A stretch of DNA of 64,000 nt. Source: Spiroplasma cantharicola. Lineage in GTDB: Bacteria > Bacillota_I > Bacilli_A > Mycoplasmatales > Mycoplasmataceae. The notes below the pieces were generated by a model, which was given only the letters and a program-made list of their open reading frames with translations, searched no databases and was not told the DNA's origin. Each line of letters begins with the position of its first letter. Within the stretch, counting starts at the first letter, position 1. The stretch spans positions 434,001 through 498,000 of the forward strand of contig NZ_CP012622.1 of assembly GCF_001281045.1 (NCBI RefSeq), read 5' to 3'. Shown in pieces: positions 22,834-33,742 of this stretch. A program made the position numbers and the translations under genes.

Positions 22834-23457
22834 ATGCTTAAAAGAAAATATAGAAATATTAAAGGGTATTATACTTATAATTTAATTACTGGAATTGTTG
22901 CTTTTTTGTTTTCATTTTTAACTTTATTTTCTAAATATATTATTAGTTTAAATTTTAAAGATGAAAATAAAACTGAAGTTATTGTATATAATAGTTTTGG
23001 TAAATACTTAATGGGAGCTTATCACACTGAATCAATTGATATTATTTTTAATACAAATATAGCTTTATTAAAAATAATGTCCATTTCTTTAACAAGTATT
23101 TTTATTATATTTACAGCAATCTTTTTTATAAATAAATCAATCAAAAAACCTTTTTTTACATTGAAAAAATTGAATAATATATATGTATTTTTAACTATTA
23201 TAAATTTAATTAGTATTATAATTATTAAATCAATTATGATATCACAATTTATTTCCATAAATAAAACTTTAAATAATCATATTCTAATCACAAATATACC
23301 TGATTATCTTTCAGCAAATATGGATTTAACGATGTTCATAACTATGAGTGTTGTATCAATAATTATTACTTTATCTGCTTGTTTATTTAATATTAGTGTT
23401 TTAAAAATTTTGAATGGTTCATTTAAAAAAGAAAATGATAAAAATAAAATTAATTAA
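22834..23457 (+). CDS. Hypothetical four-helix membrane protein
   Basis: A 207-residue protein with hydrophobic segments near 14-33, 70-98, 112-133 and 165-195, a basic N-terminus (MLKRKYRNIKGYYTYN) and a Lys/Asn-rich tail. There is no recognisable family motif and no TGA codon. The ribosome binding site is weak (AAGAGA about 12 nt upstream). It lies alone between a terminator and the RGG gene. The - strand frame inside it is a shadow. Confidence 0.65.
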   Translation: MLKRKYRNIKGYYTYNLITGIVAFLFSFLTLFSKYIISLNFKDENKTEVIVYNSFGKYLMGAYHTESIDIIFNTNIALLKIMSISLTSIFIIFTAIFFINKSIKKPFFTLKKLNNIYVFLTIINLISIIIIKSIMISQFISINKTLNNHILITNIPDYLSANMDLTMFITMSVVSIIITLSACLFNISVLKILNGSFKKENDKNKIN

Positions 23458-23530
23458 TTAATTTTATTACTTAAAAGTGTAATTCATGAGAACTTAATTT
23501 AAATATATTAATATTAGATGATTATTGGTA

Positions 23531-23536
23531 TATAAT
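23531..23536 (+). promoter_or_regulatory. -10 box of the RGG protein gene
   Basis: A TATAAT hexamer, 81 nt before the ATG; no convincing -35. It would give a leader containing the hairpin at 23579-23611. Confidence 0.5.
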
Positions 23537-23578
23537 AATAAGAGTGTTAAATTACACATCTTTTGATAGCGTATTATT

Positions 23579-23611
23579 ATTGCCTTTAAAAGAACTAAAT
23601 AGAAAGGCAAT
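23579..23611 (+). promoter_or_regulatory. Leader hairpin enclosing the ribosome binding site of the RGG gene
   Basis: ATTGCCTTT (23579-23587) pairs perfectly with AAAGGCAAT (23603-23611), loop 15 nt. The 3' arm contains the AAAGG Shine-Dalgarno sequence of the ATG at 23618. Folding would hide the site, so translation could be controlled by temperature or by an RNA-binding protein, possibly the product itself. The pairing is visible; the regulation is inferred. Confidence 0.6.
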
Positions 23612-23617
23612 GAACTT

Positions 23618-23947
23618 ATGGGATTTGATAACAAAGATAACTTTAGAAGATCAAGAAGCGATGGACCTCAAAAACAAGAGGGAGATCGTGATCGTGGCGG
23701 AGATCGTGATCGTGGTGGAGACCGTGATCGTGGTGGAGACCGTGGCGGAAGATCAGGTGGATTTGGTGGTCGTGGCGGTGGACGATCAGGTGGATTTGGT
23801 GGTCGTGGTGGAGACCGTGGCGGAAGACCTAATGGTGGATTTGGTGGCCAAGCTGGAAATTCAGGAAGAATTGAAAACTTTGAAAAACCTCTTTTAGAAT
23901 TATTAAAAGAAATTAATGAAAAGTTAGACCTTCTATTAAAAAAATAA
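23618..23947 (+). CDS. Small RGG/RG-repeat protein (candidate RNA-binding, low-complexity)
   Basis: A 109-residue protein with three parts. Residues 1-22 are polar. Residues ~23-78 are an Arg/Gly/Asp low-complexity region with repeats of GDRDRG, then GGRSGGFGGRGG units with Phe spaced among Gly. The end, LLELLKEINEKLDLLLKK, is an amphipathic heptad helix likely to oligomerise. RGG boxes bind RNA and, with Phe residues, promote condensates in eukaryotes and in cyanobacterial RNA-binding proteins; there is no RRM or DEAD domain here. Arginine is mostly CGT, unlike the AGA elsewhere, and the block is locally G+C-rich. It has its own promoter and terminator. Confidence 0.85.
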   Translation: MGFDNKDNFRRSRSDGPQKQEGDRDRGGDRDRGGDRDRGGDRGGRSGGFGGRGGGRSGGFGGRGGDRGGRPNGGFGGQAGNSGRIENFEKPLLELLKEINEKLDLLLKK

Positions 23948-23954
23948 TTTACTT

Positions 23955-23981
23955 AAAACTTTCAATTAGAAAGTTTTTTTT
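23955..23981 (+). terminator. Terminator after the RGG gene
   Basis: AAAACTTTC/GAAAGTTTT (23955-23963/23969-23977) continuing into T-run. Confidence 0.88.
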
Positions 23982-24345
23982 ATTCTCATTTTTTATTTTT
24001 AGTTTAAAAAGAATAGATATCAATTTTATAAAAATAATTTTACATTACAACTGATAGCAGTACTTATATAAACTTATAAATTTTATTTCAGTAAAAATTT
24101 TTTTATTCAAAACAAAAAATTAATTTTATATACAAATTTAAAATTAATTTCTATATCTCTATTGGAAAGAGTATTAGATTTTTCCATGCTAGGATTTATT
24201 TGAGTTAAGATTTTATTTAACTTATTAAATAGTAGAAATATTTCATATTTCTTATAAAAATTTATTTACAGCAGCTTGCCTTATTAAAATTTTAAATATT
24301 AATTTTAGGTAGGTTGGGTGGGTTTGAGAATGAAAGGTTACATAT
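23982..24345 (+). other. Gene-free stretch
   Basis: A/T-rich with stops in all frames. The only non-random feature is a G-rich patch just before the next gene (GGTAGGTTGGGTGGG, 24308-24322). Otherwise nothing recognisable. Confidence 0.5.
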
Positions 24346-25233
24346 ATGATAAAATTATTAAGTCTTATAGGAGCACTAGGAATTTCTTCTTCTACTGTTG
24401 CACCAGCTATTATTATTCAACAAAATAGCAATAATATTATTTCAACAGATATTGAACAAGGTTCAATGAGAATTGATGTAAAAAATGAAAAGCATTTTGA
24501 CAAAGATGGAAAAATAATACTTGGTACAAGAGATTATAAAGAAGTATTGATAGAAGCAATTGATAAACAAAGAGCTTTTAATAAAGAGAATAATGTTTCA
24601 AATTTTGATATTACAGATAGTATAACAAGATTTCCAGGAACTGCTGAAAATGGAAAAATAAGAGTTGGGCGATCATTGAAAGAATTAGTTAATGCTAAGG
24701 AATATGAAGTTCTAAGCATGGAGGTTACTATTGCTAAATCAGATAACTCTGGAAATTATAAATATGGAATTAATTTTGAAGGTTTAGCTGATGGGCGATT
24801 AGTTACTGGGGACCTATATGGTTATCAGTGAGACCAAGGTTTTGCTGATTTTCAAATTAAACCAGGTTACGTTATTACTCTAATAACAGAATATAAAGTA
24901 AGTGAAAGAATTGATCATACAGATAAAATGTTTAATTCAAATATTTACTTACCAGATTTAGGGATAAAATTTACAGCCTTACAAATAATTGAAATGTTTA
25001 ATTATGAAAAAGGGGATTTAAATAAACAAGCAATTACTTATATAAATTCAACAAAAAATACAAAAATTGATAGTATTAATTCATTAAAACTTTATAAAGC
25101 AATTAAAAAAGATAATTCATTTGAAAAAGGAGAAGCAATTTTAAATAATACAATTATTGATGAAGAGTATTTCTTTGTTTCTTTTGAATCAAAAGATGCT
25201 ATTGGAACATTTAATATGTTAGTTCATAAATAA
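24346..25233 (+). CDS. Secreted protein of unknown function
   Basis: A 295-residue protein with a Sec signal peptide (MIKLLSLIGALGISSSTVAP, cleavage probably before IIIQQ) but no lipobox Cys, so it is probably released or noncovalently surface-bound. One TGA(Trp) lies near residue 162 (YGYQWDQGF). The mature part is mixed alpha/beta with no cysteine and no motif I recognise. The ribosome binding site GAAAGG is 8 nt before the ATG. It lies directly upstream of the GH18 cluster but is separated by a terminator. Confidence 0.8.
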
Positions 25234-25244
25234 AAATGCTTTAG

Positions 25245-25277
25245 AAAAGGATTTATATATAAATCCTTTTTTATTTT
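25245..25277 (+). terminator. Terminator after the 24346 gene
   Basis: A palindromic 26-nt hairpin (25245-25270, AAAAGG...CCTTTT ends) followed by T-run. Confidence 0.88.
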
Positions 25278-25423
25278 TTTGTAGATATATTTTAAAGAAA
25301 TGTTAGAAGGAAAGTTGTTATTAGTAAAGTTATCAAACGAGACAATAATATATAAAATTAAATGTTTTTTATGAAACTTTTAAATGTTAATTATGATAGT
25401 ATCTTATTATAAAGGGGTAAAAT

Positions 25424-26704
25424 ATGAAAAAATTATTATCTTTAATGTCTTCAATTACATTAATTTCATCGTGTTCAACTACAGTAGTTTCATGTAATTT
25501 TTCAAATGAGAAAAATGATCTAAATATAGTTATTACTCAATATAATTTAAGTGAAATTGAAGATAATAAAGAGTTAACAATCATAAATAAACTAAAAGAA
25601 TTAAATTCAAATTTAGATATTAATTCAATTAAAATTGAAAATATTTGAAGTAAAGGAGCAAAAGTTACTCCAAGTGGTAATGGAGTTTATACAGGAAGTA
25701 AAGAAATAAGATTTAGATTAAAAGGCGCACCAATCGAATCAGTTGATAAAGTTCTAGTTGGTTATTACTATGAATGGGGAGGCCCAGCTCAAGTAAAACC
25801 AAATTTTGATGAAATTGCCAATACTAATTACAATGTAATTGATATATCGTTTTTATATTCACCAACAGCTTATACTATGCCTGTTTTTGAACCTTGAAAT
25901 CCAACTGATATGAAACAAGGAATTAAATTCTTGCAATCTAAAGGCAAAAAGGTGCTTATTTCAATGGGTGGAGCTACTGGAAGTGAAATGCGATTTAGAA
26001 GCAATCAAAAAAATGAATTAAAACAAACAATTCTAAACGTAGTAAATGAATATGGTTTTGATGGTCTTGATATTGACTGAGAGGGAAGTTGTCTTGCTGA
26101 TAGAGAAAGTCAACAAGTTACAATTGATGCTTTAAAAGAAATTAAAGATGAAAATCCAGAATTTATAATAACAATGGCTCCAGAAATGCCTTATTTGAAA
26201 AATAATACAGAAGCTTCTGGCGGTAGTTATATTCCATTTCTTAAACAATTAGACAAATATTACAATTGAATTAATCCACAATTTTATAATGGATGAGCAT
26301 TTGGACCATTTGTGGATGCAGAAGAAAAAGAAAGACTAAATTTGTCTACTAGTTATATCTCAAATGATGAAGTGTCACTTAGAGCTGAATTCTACTATTT
26401 AATGACAAAGTATTTAACAACAAAATATAGTCCACAAAACGATTTTTATTTAATTGATCCTGATAGATTTGTTTTAGGAGCTTCTACTAATGAGCCAGCT
26501 GGTAGAGGAGCTGCAACTGAAGATGCTATAAAAAGATCATATAAACTTCTTTCAGAAGATGGCATTTATACAAAGGGTCTTATGACTTGAGCCATAAATT
26601 ATGATGCTTATGAAGGTATGATTGAAAGTAATGGTCAACAAGTTTATTTTAGAAAATGAAGTTTTGAGTCTTGATTTAATGAAACTCATTATCAAGAAGC
26701 ATAG
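25424..26704 (+). CDS. GH18 chitinase-like lipoprotein 1
   Basis: A 426-residue surface lipoprotein (signal MKKLLSLMSSITLISSCSTT...VVSCN; lipidated Cys25). Residues ~36-105 form one copy of a Spiroplasma module (begins near YNLSEIEDNKE). The GH18 barrel runs from ~108 (VLVGYYYEWGG). It has SMGGATGSEMRF near 184, the full catalytic motif FDGLDIDWE with acid Glu220, MAPEMPYL, NPQFYNGWAFGP and the closing LMTWAINYDA. All expected active-site residues are present, so it probably hydrolyses beta-1,4-GlcNAc polymers outside the cell. A GGGGTAAAAT ribosome binding site is shared by the cluster. The barrel is nearly identical to gene 4 of the cluster. Confidence 0.92.
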
Positions 26705-26803
26705 TAAGATAATTAGTAAAAAAATCAAAAAATTAATCAAAATAATAGTTTTAAATGTTATTAAGATTTTATGATAATATAATTATAAATTAAGGGGTAA
26801 AAT

Positions 26804-28162
26804 ATGAAAAAAATATTAAGTTTATTGTCTTCAATGTCATTAGTTGCAGTTGGCTCAAGTTCAGTTGTAGCATGTGGTGGTATTGATATGGGTGATGTTA
26901 ATGATGAGAATCACTTAGTACATCACGTTTTAAGAACATCTTTAGGTATGCTTGAAAATGATAAAAAGGACACAATTAAAGAAAAAATTCAAGAATTAAA
27001 TCCAACTGTAGATGCTAGTTCTTATAAAGTGGCAAGAGTAAATAAAAATAAAACTGCTCTTATTTCTGCAGTAAAAAAAGGTGCTTATAAAGGAGCAATG
27101 GAAGTTAAATTTAATTTATTAGGAGAACCTATTAAATTTGAAGATAAAGTTTTAGTTGGTTATTATAGTGACATAAATGATTGAAATCAAAAAGAAAGAA
27201 TTCCCGAATTTGAAGAACTAGTTCAAACAAATTATAATGTAATTAATATTGGAGATTTTTATGCAAAAGGGGAATTTAAAATGCCTACTTTTGAACCAAA
27301 AAATTCTCTTAATATAAAAAATGGAATAGAAATATTGCATCAAAATGATAAAAAAGCAATTATTTCAATGGGTGGTCCATTATCAACAAAAATGAAATTT
27401 TCAACTGAACAAAAAGATGATTTAAAGACAGCAATTTTAGGCATAATTGATGAGTATAACTTTGATGGAATAAGTATCGATTGAGAAAATACAAGTCTTT
27501 CTAATAGAGAAAGTCAACAAGTAATGATTGATGTTTTAAAAGAAATTAAAGATGAAAGAGAACAATTTATTATTGCTTTATCAGCAACTCCTGATAATTT
27601 AAGACTTGCAACTGAAATTGGTCAAGCTCCGAGTTATATTCCATTTTTCAAAGGTCTAGAGGGTTATTATAATTGAGTTACTCCAAAAGCATATAATCAA
27701 TTTGGATATGATATTACTATTGAAGATAGAGAAAAACAAATACTAAATTGAGAAGACGATGATGATACTTGTAAAGTTGAACAAAGTGGAGAACTTAAAT
27801 GTAGTATTACAAATGATAATGAAAAATATAGAGCAGAGTTTTATTATTTACTAACAAAATATGCTACTGTAAAGTATAGTAAAAAAAATGACTACTTTAT
27901 AATTGATCCAGATAAATTTGTTTTAGGGGTTTCTACACATGAATTTGTGGATGAAGGAAAAGGAGCAGCTTCTCAAGAAGCACTTCAAAAATCTTATGAT
28001 TTACTTAAAAAAGATGGAATTTATACAAAAGGTCTTATGGCGTGAAGAATAAATAATGATGCGTTTGATGGTGAAATCAAGGAAGGTTCTAATGTAATTA
28101 ATTGAAAAAAATGAAGTTTTTCAGATTGATATAAGGAAATTTATTGAGAACAAAAAAAATAG
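26804..28162 (+). CDS. GH18-like lipoprotein 2, altered active-site motif
   Basis: A 452-residue lipoprotein (signal ending VVACGG) with one N-terminal module and a GH18 barrel. The active-site strand reads FDGISIDWE. The proton-donor Glu228 and its Asp226 are kept, but the middle Asp of DxxDxDxE is Ser224; that Asp helps position the substrate acetamido group in substrate-assisted GH18 catalysis. The rest also diverges: SMGGPLSTKMKF replaces SMGGATGSEMRF, and NWVTPKAYNQFGYD replaces NPQFYNGWAFG. An acidic loop with two Cys (near residue 320) is inserted before the late barrel. Activity is probably reduced or on another substrate. Same ribosome binding site and promoter style as its neighbours. 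Confidence 0.88.
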
Positions 28163-28206
28163 TATAAGTTTATTTAATTTCAAATTTTCTAAAAATAATT
28201 CTCTTT

Positions 28207-28231
28207 ACCAGTAGTTTAACTACTGGTTTTT
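28207..28231 (+). terminator. Terminator after GH18-like 2
   Basis: ACCAGTAG/CTACTGGT (28207-28214/28220-28227) followed by T5; flanking CTC/GAG could extend the stem. Confidence 0.82.
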
Positions 28232-28307
28232 GTGAGAAAGTAAATCAAAAATATTAAAATTATAAAATCTTGAATAAAAGAGTATGTTTATAAATTAGGG
28301 GTAAAAT

Positions 28308-29597
28308 ATGAAAAAAATATTAAGTCTACTGTCATCCTTTTCAATAGTGCTTGCAGCACCAATTGCTGTTGTTTCTTGCGGTTTTAATATGGGAGATGTA
28401 ACTCTTAAAAATCACTTAGTGCATCATGTATCAAAAACAAATTTAGGTTTTATTGAGAGCGAAGATGAAGAAATAATTAAATTAAAAATAAAGGAATTGA
28501 ATTCTGATTTAAAGATGGAATCAATTGCTATTACAAATATTAAGAATAGAATAGCAGTTATTTCTGGAACAGAAGATGGAATTTATAGTGGGCAATTACA
28601 AATAAAATTTAATTTAAAAGGTGATCAAGTTAGATTAGAAGATAGAGTTCTTGTAGGATACTATTTTGATTGAAATGGTGAAGGACAAACAATTCCAACT
28701 TTTGAAGAGTTGGTAAAAACAAATTATAATGTAATTAATGTCTCTTTTCTTTATTCTAAAAAAAATTTTGAAATGCCTAAATATTCGCCACAAAATCCAG
28801 AAGGAGTAAAAGCTGGAATTAAGTTATTGCAATCTAAAGGTAAAAAAGTACTTATCTCAATGGGTGGGGCACCTTCTAGTGAAATGAAATTTAGAGCTAA
28901 TCAAAAAAATGAGTTAAAACAAACAATTTTAGATATTGTTGATGAATATGGTTTTGATGGACTTGATATAAATTGAGCTCAAAAAGCTTTAACTGATTCA
29001 AGAAGTCAACAAACAACTGTTGATGCTTTAAAAGAAATCAAAGATGAAAATCCGGAATTTATAATAACAATGGCTCCAGAAATGCCTTATTTAACAAATA
29101 AATCTGAAAACTCAGATAAGGGTAGTTACATAACTTTTTTAAAAGGGTTAGAAGATTATTACAATTGAGTAAATCCTCAACTGTATAATGGAAGAGGTTT
29201 TGGACCATATATAGAGTCACAAGAAAAGAAAAAGTTGAAAATAAAAGAAGATTATATAGCAAATGACAATGAAAAATATAGAGCAGAGTTTTATTATCTA
29301 ATGACTAAATATCTAACAACTGTATATAGTAAACAAAATGATTATTATTTAATTGATCCAGATAAATTTGTTTTAGGAGCAGCTGCTAATGAAATAGCTG
29401 CTAGCGGAGCTGCAAGTAAAGATTCAATTAAAAGATCATATAGACTTCTTAAAAAGGATAAAATTTATACAAAAGGTCTTATGTCATGAGCAATCAATTA
29501 TGATGCATTTGAGGGAACTGTTAATGTTGATGGTCAACAAATATATAATAAAAAATGAAGTTTTGAGTCTTGATATAATCAGACTTATAATAAGTAA
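28308..29597 (+). CDS. GH18 pseudoenzyme lipoprotein 3 (catalytic Glu replaced by Ala)
   Basis: A 429-residue lipoprotein (signal ending VVSCG) with the same module-barrel layout. The catalytic strand reads FDGLDINWA: the proton-donor Glu is Ala224 and the preceding Asp is Asn222. Substrate-side elements are retained: SMGGAPSSEMKF, MAPEMPYL, NPQLYNGRGFGP and LMSWAINYDA. A GH18 enzyme without this Glu cannot hydrolyse in the normal way, while such proteins (for example mammalian YKL-40) still bind chitin. It is otherwise intact, with a good ribosome binding site, and the frame is preserved, so it looks selected rather than decaying. Likely a chitin-binding lectin or adhesin (inference). Confidence 0.9.
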
Positions 29598-29687
29598 AAA
29601 TTTAAATATTATAAAACTACTTTTATCATCTCTAAAATAATTTTTTATAAATCAATGATATTATATGAAAAATGGACGGTAAAAATT

Positions 29688-30986
29688 ATGAAAAAATTAT
29701 TATATTTAATTCCTTCAGTTTTTCTAATTTCTTCAACTTCAACTTCAGTTGTTTCATGCGGTCTTTTTAGTAAAGATAAAAAAGATGAAATTAAAGAACT
29801 AGAAGATGATATTAGAATCACTAATTTGGGTGAGATTGAAAACAATCAAGAAGTAGCAATAATAAATAAATTAAAAGAACTTAATTCTCAATTAAAAATT
29901 GATTCGATTAAACTTTCTAATATTACAGAAACTAAAGCTTTAGTTTCGTCAAATGGGGATGGAGTTTATAAAGGAAATTTAGAAGTTAGTTTTTCATTAG
30001 AAAAGGATCCAATTGAATCAATTGATAAAGTTCTAGTGGGTTATTACTATGAATGGGGAGGTCCAGCTCAAGTAAAACCAAGCTTTGAAGAAATGGCTAA
30101 TACTAATTACAATGTAATTGATATATCATTTTTATATTCACCAACACCTTATACTATGCCTGTTTTTGAACCTTGAAATCCAAGTGATATGAAACAAGGA
30201 ATTAAATTATTGCAATCTAAAGGCAAAAAGGTGCTTATTTCAATGGGTGGAGCTACTGGAAGTGAAATGCGATTTAGAAGTAATCAAAAAAATGAATTAA
30301 AACAAACAATTCTAAACGTAGTAAATGAATATGGTTTTGATGGTCTTGATATTGACTGAGAGGGAAGTTGTCTTGCTGATAGAGAAAGTCAACAAGTTAC
30401 AATTGATGCTTTAAAGGAAATTAAAGATGAAAATCCAGAATTTATAATAACAATGGCTCCAGAAATGACTTATTTAAAAAATAATACAGAGTCATCTGGT
30501 GGAAGTTATATTCCATTTCTTAAACAATTAGACAAATATTATAATTGAATTAACCCACAATTTTATAATGGATGAGCATTTGGACCATATGTTGAAGCTG
30601 AAGAAAAACAAAGATTGAATTTATCTGTGGATCTTATAACAAATGATGACGTTGCTCTTAGAGCTGAATTCTATTATTTAATGACAAAGTATTTAACAAC
30701 AAAATATAGTAGATTAAATGACTTTTATTTAATTGATCCTGATAGATTTGTTTTAGGAGCTTCTACAAATGAACCAGCTGGTAGAGGAGCTGCTACTGAA
30801 CAATCTATAAAAGGGTCGTATAAACTTCTTTCAGAAGATGGAATTTATACAAAAGGTCTTATGACTTGAGCCATAAATTATGATGCTTATGAAGGTATGA
30901 TTGAAAGTAATGGTCAACAAATTTATTTTAAAAAATGAAGTTTTGAGTCATGATATAATGAAACTCATAATAAAGAAAAAAAATAA
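29688..30986 (+). CDS. GH18 chitinase-like lipoprotein 4
   Basis: A 432-residue lipoprotein. The frame is open upstream, but the start is the ATG at 29688, which begins the signal MKKLLYLIPSVFLISSTS and ends in lipobox VVSCG. One N-terminal module is followed by the GH18 barrel with complete FDGLDIDWE, SMGGATGSEMRF, NPQFYNGWAFGP and LMTWAINYDA. The barrel is almost identical to gene 1 at protein and DNA level, while the N-terminal module differs. This implies recent duplication or gene conversion confined to the catalytic part. Expected to be active on chitin-type substrates. Confidence 0.92.
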
Positions 30987-31013
30987 CATCTTGACGATGT
31001 TATTTTTATTTTT
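30981..31013 (+). terminator. Terminator of the GH18 cluster
   Basis: AAATAACATC/GATGTTATTT (30981-30990/30996-31005), overlapping the stop codon and followed by T-rich sequence. The nearby small frames at 30901-31364 are not genes. Confidence 0.85.
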
Positions 31014-31186
31014 AACATACATAAATGGTATTTTTATAATAATTGATGTAAGATTATTTAAGTTAAATAAAGTTATAGTAAATAAAAAATAATATTTTTT
31101 TATAACTTATAAATTTCTATTTTTAGCAATAATATAAAAAAATAAAATTAATAGAAGGTAAATTTTTGAATAAATTTTTTTGGTAA

Positions 31187-32989
31187 ATGATGAAGAGAAT
31201 AGATGCGCATAATAAATATAAATGAGATTTAATTTCTCTATATAAAAACGACAACGATTTTTTAGTAGATTTAGAATTATATATTGAAAAAAATAGAGAA
31301 CTTTTAAAATACAAAAATAAATTAAATAATAAAATTGATTTTTTAAATTTTTTAAGAGAATCAATTTTGGTAGATCAAAGTATTTCTAAAATTAATCATT
31401 TTCTAAAGCATTTATACATTGAACAAAATAATTCAAGACTATTAAATCTGGAATCAATTTTTAATAATAAATTGCAAGAGTTTGATGGTAAATTTTCATG
31501 AGTTAGTGAGGAAATAAAAAATGTTGGAAAAAGAAAAATATTAAAATGATTATCAGAGGACAATCAGCTTGTTCATTATTCAGAAAGCTATAAAGATTTT
31601 TTTAAAAATATAAGATATCTTTTACCACAAAGACATAGAGAATTAATTTCAAAAGTATCAAATTCTAGTTCAATTATCTATGAAATGTATGAAGTGATGA
31701 GATTTAAAGATAATGAAGAAAAGAAACTAATTTATAATAATAAGGAATATATTATAAATCAAAAATTTATCTCAGATATTTTGACTTATTCAGATCCTGT
31801 TAATGACCAACAATTAAGAATTCAAGCAAGTTTAAAATTTAAAGAAGAACTCAAATATAAGCAACATACTTATGCAAAATTGTATGAGTCTATTGTAAAA
31901 GAAGAAATTGAATCTGCAAAACTTGTAGGTATGAAAAGCTTTAAAAATAATTTTTTTGAAAGAGATGATTTTTCAATTACAAATTTTTTAAATTTAATAA
32001 ATTTTACTTCTAAAAATTCTAGAGCTTATTATAAATATTATGAAATTATTAAAAGATACTTAAATTTAGAAAAATTTTATGGTACTGATTCAAGTTTAGA
32101 ACTTTTTAAATTGGAAAGAAAAAATTATAGTATTGAAGAGGCACAAGAAATAATTAAAAACTCTTTAAAACCAATGGGTGAAAAATACATTTCAAATTTA
32201 GAATATTGTTTATCAAATAATAGAGTAGATTATTATGAAGATAAAAACAAATCAACAGGAGCCTTTACTATTGGTAGTTATACTTATGATTCATTGATTT
32301 CTTTAAATTATACAAATGATATAGATTCAATTTCAACATTAACACACGAATTAGGTCATGCAGTTCATAACTTATTTGCTAAGCAAAGTCAACCAAGGCC
32401 TTTAAATAGTTTTTCAAATATGATTGCAGAAGTTGCTTCAACTTTTAATGAGCATTTATTATTTGATTATTTATTAGAAAAAGAAAAAGATGAAAAAAGA
32501 AAATTAATTCTTATTCAAAATAGAATTGAATTTATTTTTTCTAATTTCTTTTCAGCTATTGCAGATGCAGAATTTGAATATCAGTGCTATAAATTAAGTG
32601 AAAAAGGAGAAGTTCTTACTTTAGGAAAAATATCTGAGATATTAAGAAAGGCAAATAAAAAAGTATTGGGTAATTCTGTTTTTGATAAGTATGATAATGA
32701 AGTTGGTAAATATAGTTGAATTGCAATATCTCATATTTTTGAGCAACCTTTTTATATTTATAAATATGCTGTATCCATTGCTGTTTCGTTCAAACTTTAT
32801 TCTGATTTCAAAAGGACAGGAGATGAAACTCAAATAATTAATTTTCTAAAAGATGGGGGAAGTTTGAAAGTTACAGAGTTATTTAAAAAGTATAATTTTG
32901 ATTGTAAAAACCAAGAGTCCTACAAAGATTTAATATTAGAAGTTGAAAAGTTAGTTGATACTTTTGAATCAATTTTAAATAAAAAATAA
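31187..32989 (+). CDS. pepF: Oligoendopeptidase F (M3B zinc peptidase)
   Basis: A 600-residue cytosolic peptidase that trims imported or internal oligopeptides. The zinc site is LTHELGHAVHN (HELGH near residue 388), with the third-ligand helix NMIAEVASTFNEHLLFDYLL about 25 residues later; CYKLSEKGEVLT and FEQPFYIYKYAVSIAVSF are the late PepF segments. The N-terminus (HNKYKWDLISLYKND) is typical of the family. The start is not certain: ATG-ATG at 31187 follows an in-frame stop directly and the ribosome binding site is weak. Usual length ~600. It probably has its own weak promoter after the GH18 terminator. Confidence 0.93.
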
Positions 32990-33046
32990 TCTATTGATTA
33001 AACAATTAAAATAAAATTTAAAGTTGTTCTTTTTGCAAGTTTATTT

Positions 33047-33742
33047 TTAATATACATTTCTTAAAAATCTTGTGTAAAAATATAAGATTGAATTTGAAAA
33101 GACAATTAATTCTATTGATAAAATATTTATTTTAATAAGTTTATCCTCGCTAATTTTACTTTTCTTTTTTAACATTTTTGAGTAACTCATTATTTCTCTT
33201 GCAATTAGATCAACTTTTGTTATGGTATTTTTACTTGAAAAGATTCTTTCAGATATTAAATCTATATATTCATCTTTTTTTAATATGTTAATTACTTGCT
33301 TTTTGTATACTTCAAAGTATGAAATTAAACAGTTATTAACAAGTTCAATTGCATATAGAGATTTACTAGCAATGTCTTTTTTTTGAATATCATCAAAAAA
33401 TACACAAATTAATTCTATAGATTTAACTCAACCTAAAATAAAGACATAATCTACAATTAGTTTATGGAATTTAGAAAGCAATCTTGAATTATTATTAATC
33501 AATTTAAATTTTTGATTATAGAAGTTAGAATAATTATCAATTTGCTGAAACAAAATATCATATTTTTCAAAATCATTTGTATATTCAATATTAAAATCTT
33601 TTGGATTTTTATTGAATTTTATTATTCATTTCAATAGCTTCTTAATATTTTTTTTAACATCTTTTTCCCAATAAGGACTTAAATTCTTTAAATTTTCCTT
33701 ATCTTTTGATGTTATTTTATAGGGTTTAAAAGTATTTATCAT
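33047..33742 (-). CDS. Hypothetical protein, divergent paralogue of 33813-34511
   Basis: A 231-residue protein on the - strand, easily missed because two TGA(Trp) codons interrupt it under the standard code (start CAT complement 33740-33742, stop TTA complement 33047-33049). It is almost all helix, Lys/Ile/Asn-rich, with no signal peptide. The segment NDFEKYDILFQQIDNYSNF and the later SERI region align with NDFDKLFNYFKNIKYLDQF and LSERI in the + strand neighbour. That neighbour is 232 residues long and starts 70 bp away in the opposite direction. I do not recognise a family. The first-codon region is Asn/Lys-rich with no clear Shine-Dalgarno. Confidence 0.72.

Noticed and set aside
23544-23897. 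117-residue + strand frame with VVET/IVIV repeats
   Set aside because: It is the frame-shifted shadow of the RGG gene; the repeats come from the GGxGxCGT codon pattern, and only the other frame has a placed ribosome binding site and sensible composition.
31107-31364. - strand frames opposite the pepF start
   Set aside because: They overlap the PepF N-terminal sequence, which is recognisable; composition is low-complexity Ile/Leu/Tyr.
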